Of a stretch of DNA of 41,612 nucleotides, positions 40,622 through 41,612 are shown one piece after another. Source of the stretch: Gammaproteobacteria bacterium (lineage in GTDB: Bacteria > Pseudomonadota > Gammaproteobacteria > HK1); assembly GCA_009937425.1 (NCBI GenBank), contig JAACFO010000021.1, positions 1-41,612 of the forward strand, written 5' to 3'. The position numbers were made by a program, and so were the translations under genes. Numbering within the stretch: position 1 is the first letter of the stretch; each line of letters opens with the position of its first letter. Below the pieces are notes generated by a model that saw only the letters and a list, made by a program, of their open reading frames with translations, ran no database searches and was not told the DNA's origin.

Positions 40622-41112
40622 CTTACCGCAAAGATCACATGACCAGGGAAGTTTCCGGTGGGCAGCTCCAGAAAGGAGTGGTGTTGGTCGTCGTATTGAT
40701 GATGCTGATCGGCATTACCCTCATCAGCATGGCAACAGTAAATACAAGCGTTATGGAACTGCGTATGGCGCGCAACGCGGAGTCCGGTGTCAACAATTTC
40801 CAGACAGCACTGAGTGCGGTCGACTTCGTCATATCTGATCCGGTGAACCTCCCGAAAGTTGGTCCGCTGATGGAGCCTGCGGCGGTGACCCTGAGCGGAT
40901 CCGTTTTCGATGTCGCGGGCAGCGACACCATCACGGCGTCCGCGGTACGTGTGGCCGAGTGTAGCCCACCGCCGAGAATGCAATCGGCGAACAGCCTGAT
41001 GGCTTTCTCGGCGTTCAACTACGAGATAACAGCCAACCTGGACAAGAACGCAGGCGGCATGGGGCAAACCGGTGTCGTCCAGGGCTTTTTGCAAATAGGA
41101 CCGAAGTGTTAA
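40618..41112 (+). CDS. pilX: Type IV pilus minor protein PilX
   Basis: A 164-residue PilX-family protein. After a polar leader ending QLQKG, the hydrophobic helix VVLVVVLMMLIGITLISMAT lacks the Glu at +5 of ordinary pilins, which is normal for PilX. ELRMARNAES follows, as in ERMAGN of the Pseudomonas protein. The C-terminal half is a short beta domain with CSPPPRM and a terminal cysteine (GPKC). The ATG at 40618 follows AGGAG by 9 nt and overlaps the pilW stop. It acts at the pilus tip next to PilY1, encoded 28 nt downstream. Confidence 0.88.
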   Translation: MTYRKDHMTREVSGGQLQKGVVLVVVLMMLIGITLISMATVNTSVMELRMARNAESGVNNFQTALSAVDFVISDPVNLPKVGPLMEPAAVTLSGSVFDVAGSDTITASAVRVAECSPPPRMQSANSLMAFSAFNYEITANLDKNAGGMGQTGVVQGFLQIGPKC

Positions 41113-41139
41113 GCCGTTGCGCCCGCTGGAGATAAGAAC

Positions 41140-41612
41140 ATGCGAAATTTGAAACTTGTTGTCGCCAGCCTGATGGTTTGTCTGTTCTTCGGCCGCGCGG
41201 CCCTGGCGGACGATACGGACATATATTTGAGCCCGACGGTGGTATCCGGCGCGGAGCCGCTTGTGATGTTTACGCTGGACTATCGTCCCAACTTAACCGC
41301 CACGGTTTGTGGTGGGACCGAGTGCGACAGTCTTATCGCCGAAGGCTATTTGCCCGCGACAGGTCCCTATAACTTCTTTCAGCTGCTGCGCGCCGCCTTA
41401 AAGAAGGTGCTCGATCCCGTTGGCGGTGTGCGGGTTGGCTTCATGCTCAACCACGACGACAATTGCGTCGGAACACCGACTTCCGGGCCCACCAAGACCG
41501 GTTGCAGCAACGGCGCGTTCGTATTGTCCGGGTTCAAGCTCATGGGTGCCGGCAGCGACGACCCGGATACCTACCAGACCACGGGGGAGGATGCGAATAA
41601 GCTCGCATTTTT
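41140..41612 (+). CDS. pilY1: PilY1 tip adhesin, N-terminal part (3' end outside window)
   Basis: The ATG at 41140 follows GGAG by 8 nt and opens a frame that runs to the end of the window (157 full codons). The signal peptide is MRNLKLVVASLMVCLFFGRA followed by ALADDTDIYL, the typical mature start of PilY1. VVSGAEPLVMFTLDYRPNLT, a cysteine pair (CGGTEC), FFQLLRAALKKVLD and VRVGFMLNHDDN are the von Willebrand-like N-terminal region of this family. PilY1 is a large (1000-1400 residue), calcium-binding, beta-propeller adhesin at the pilus tip that also takes part in surface sensing. Its C-terminal propeller is beyond the window, so its size and integrity cannot be judged. Confidence 0.85.
   Translation, partial: MRNLKLVVASLMVCLFFGRAALADDTDIYLSPTVVSGAEPLVMFTLDYRPNLTATVCGGTECDSLIAEGYLPATGPYNFFQLLRAALKKVLDPVGGVRVGFMLNHDDNCVGTPTSGPTKTGCSNGAFVLSGFKLMGAGSDDPDTYQTTGEDANKLAF

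Overview
The window looks like the chromosome of an aerobic, GC-rich (about 60 % by eye) proteobacterium, most likely a gammaproteobacterium. A minor type IV pilin operon in the Pseudomonas/Xanthomonas gene order (fimU/gspH-pilV-pilW-pilX-pilY1) closes the window, and the PrpD protein is close to the enterobacterial one. Most genes encode catabolism of small organic nitrogen, sulfur and methylated compounds, with matching transport and sensing proteins, which suggests a marine or soil heterotroph. I see no rRNA, tRNA, insertion sequence, phage module or CRISPR array.

Layout. 1-4.2 kb: a poly-glycine protein cut by the window edge, a secreted cupredoxin with a clear terminator, an esterase/KilAC-like/NHL-repeat run and an SDR dehydrogenase. 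4.3-7.6 kb: a methyltransferase, an MTH1187-type thiamine-binding protein and a protein like the large subunit of N,N-dimethylformamidase. 7.6-12.4 kb: a complete RTX-substrate / type I ABC transporter / HlyD adaptor cassette on the minus strand. 12.7-14.6 kb: an EamA permease and a PHB-depolymerase-type esterase. 14.8-17.8 kb: an orphan prpD and a TPR-methyltransferase. 17.8-20.2 kb: an orphan TAXI binding protein, a DUF1127 protein and a TfdA-like dioxygenase. 20.3-24.1 kb: a fused HyuA-HyuB (5-oxoprolinase-type) enzyme and a 37-codon overlapping ORF, followed by a three-copy direct/inverted repeat.

24.3-38 kb is the most interesting part. A minus-strand run encodes an MttB-family methyltransferase, a dimethylglycine-dehydrogenase-like FAD-GcvT protein, a 957-residue fusion of two extracytoplasmic sensor modules to an MFS transporter, an ABC_sub_bind-type binding protein overlapping it by 4 nt, and a sulfoacetaldehyde acetyltransferase (Xsc). 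A choline-dehydrogenase-like GMC oxidoreductase is divergent from mttB. Two NAD(P)-dependent oxidoreductases follow. Together they could carry choline to glycine betaine, dimethylglycine and sarcosine, plus one C2-sulfonate step. The sensor-MFS fusion with its coupled binding protein is the best candidate for an undescribed transport-control system.

38-41.6 kb: the minor pilin operon, preceded by a 376-nt control region. That region carries a box matching the AlgR core CCGTTCGTC, a candidate sigma-54 promoter and a perfect 15-nt palindrome. PilY1 runs off the window.

Starts were chosen by Shine-Dalgarno sequence and protein family, and several are GTG or TTG. Functions are by recognition of family motifs only; no database search was run.
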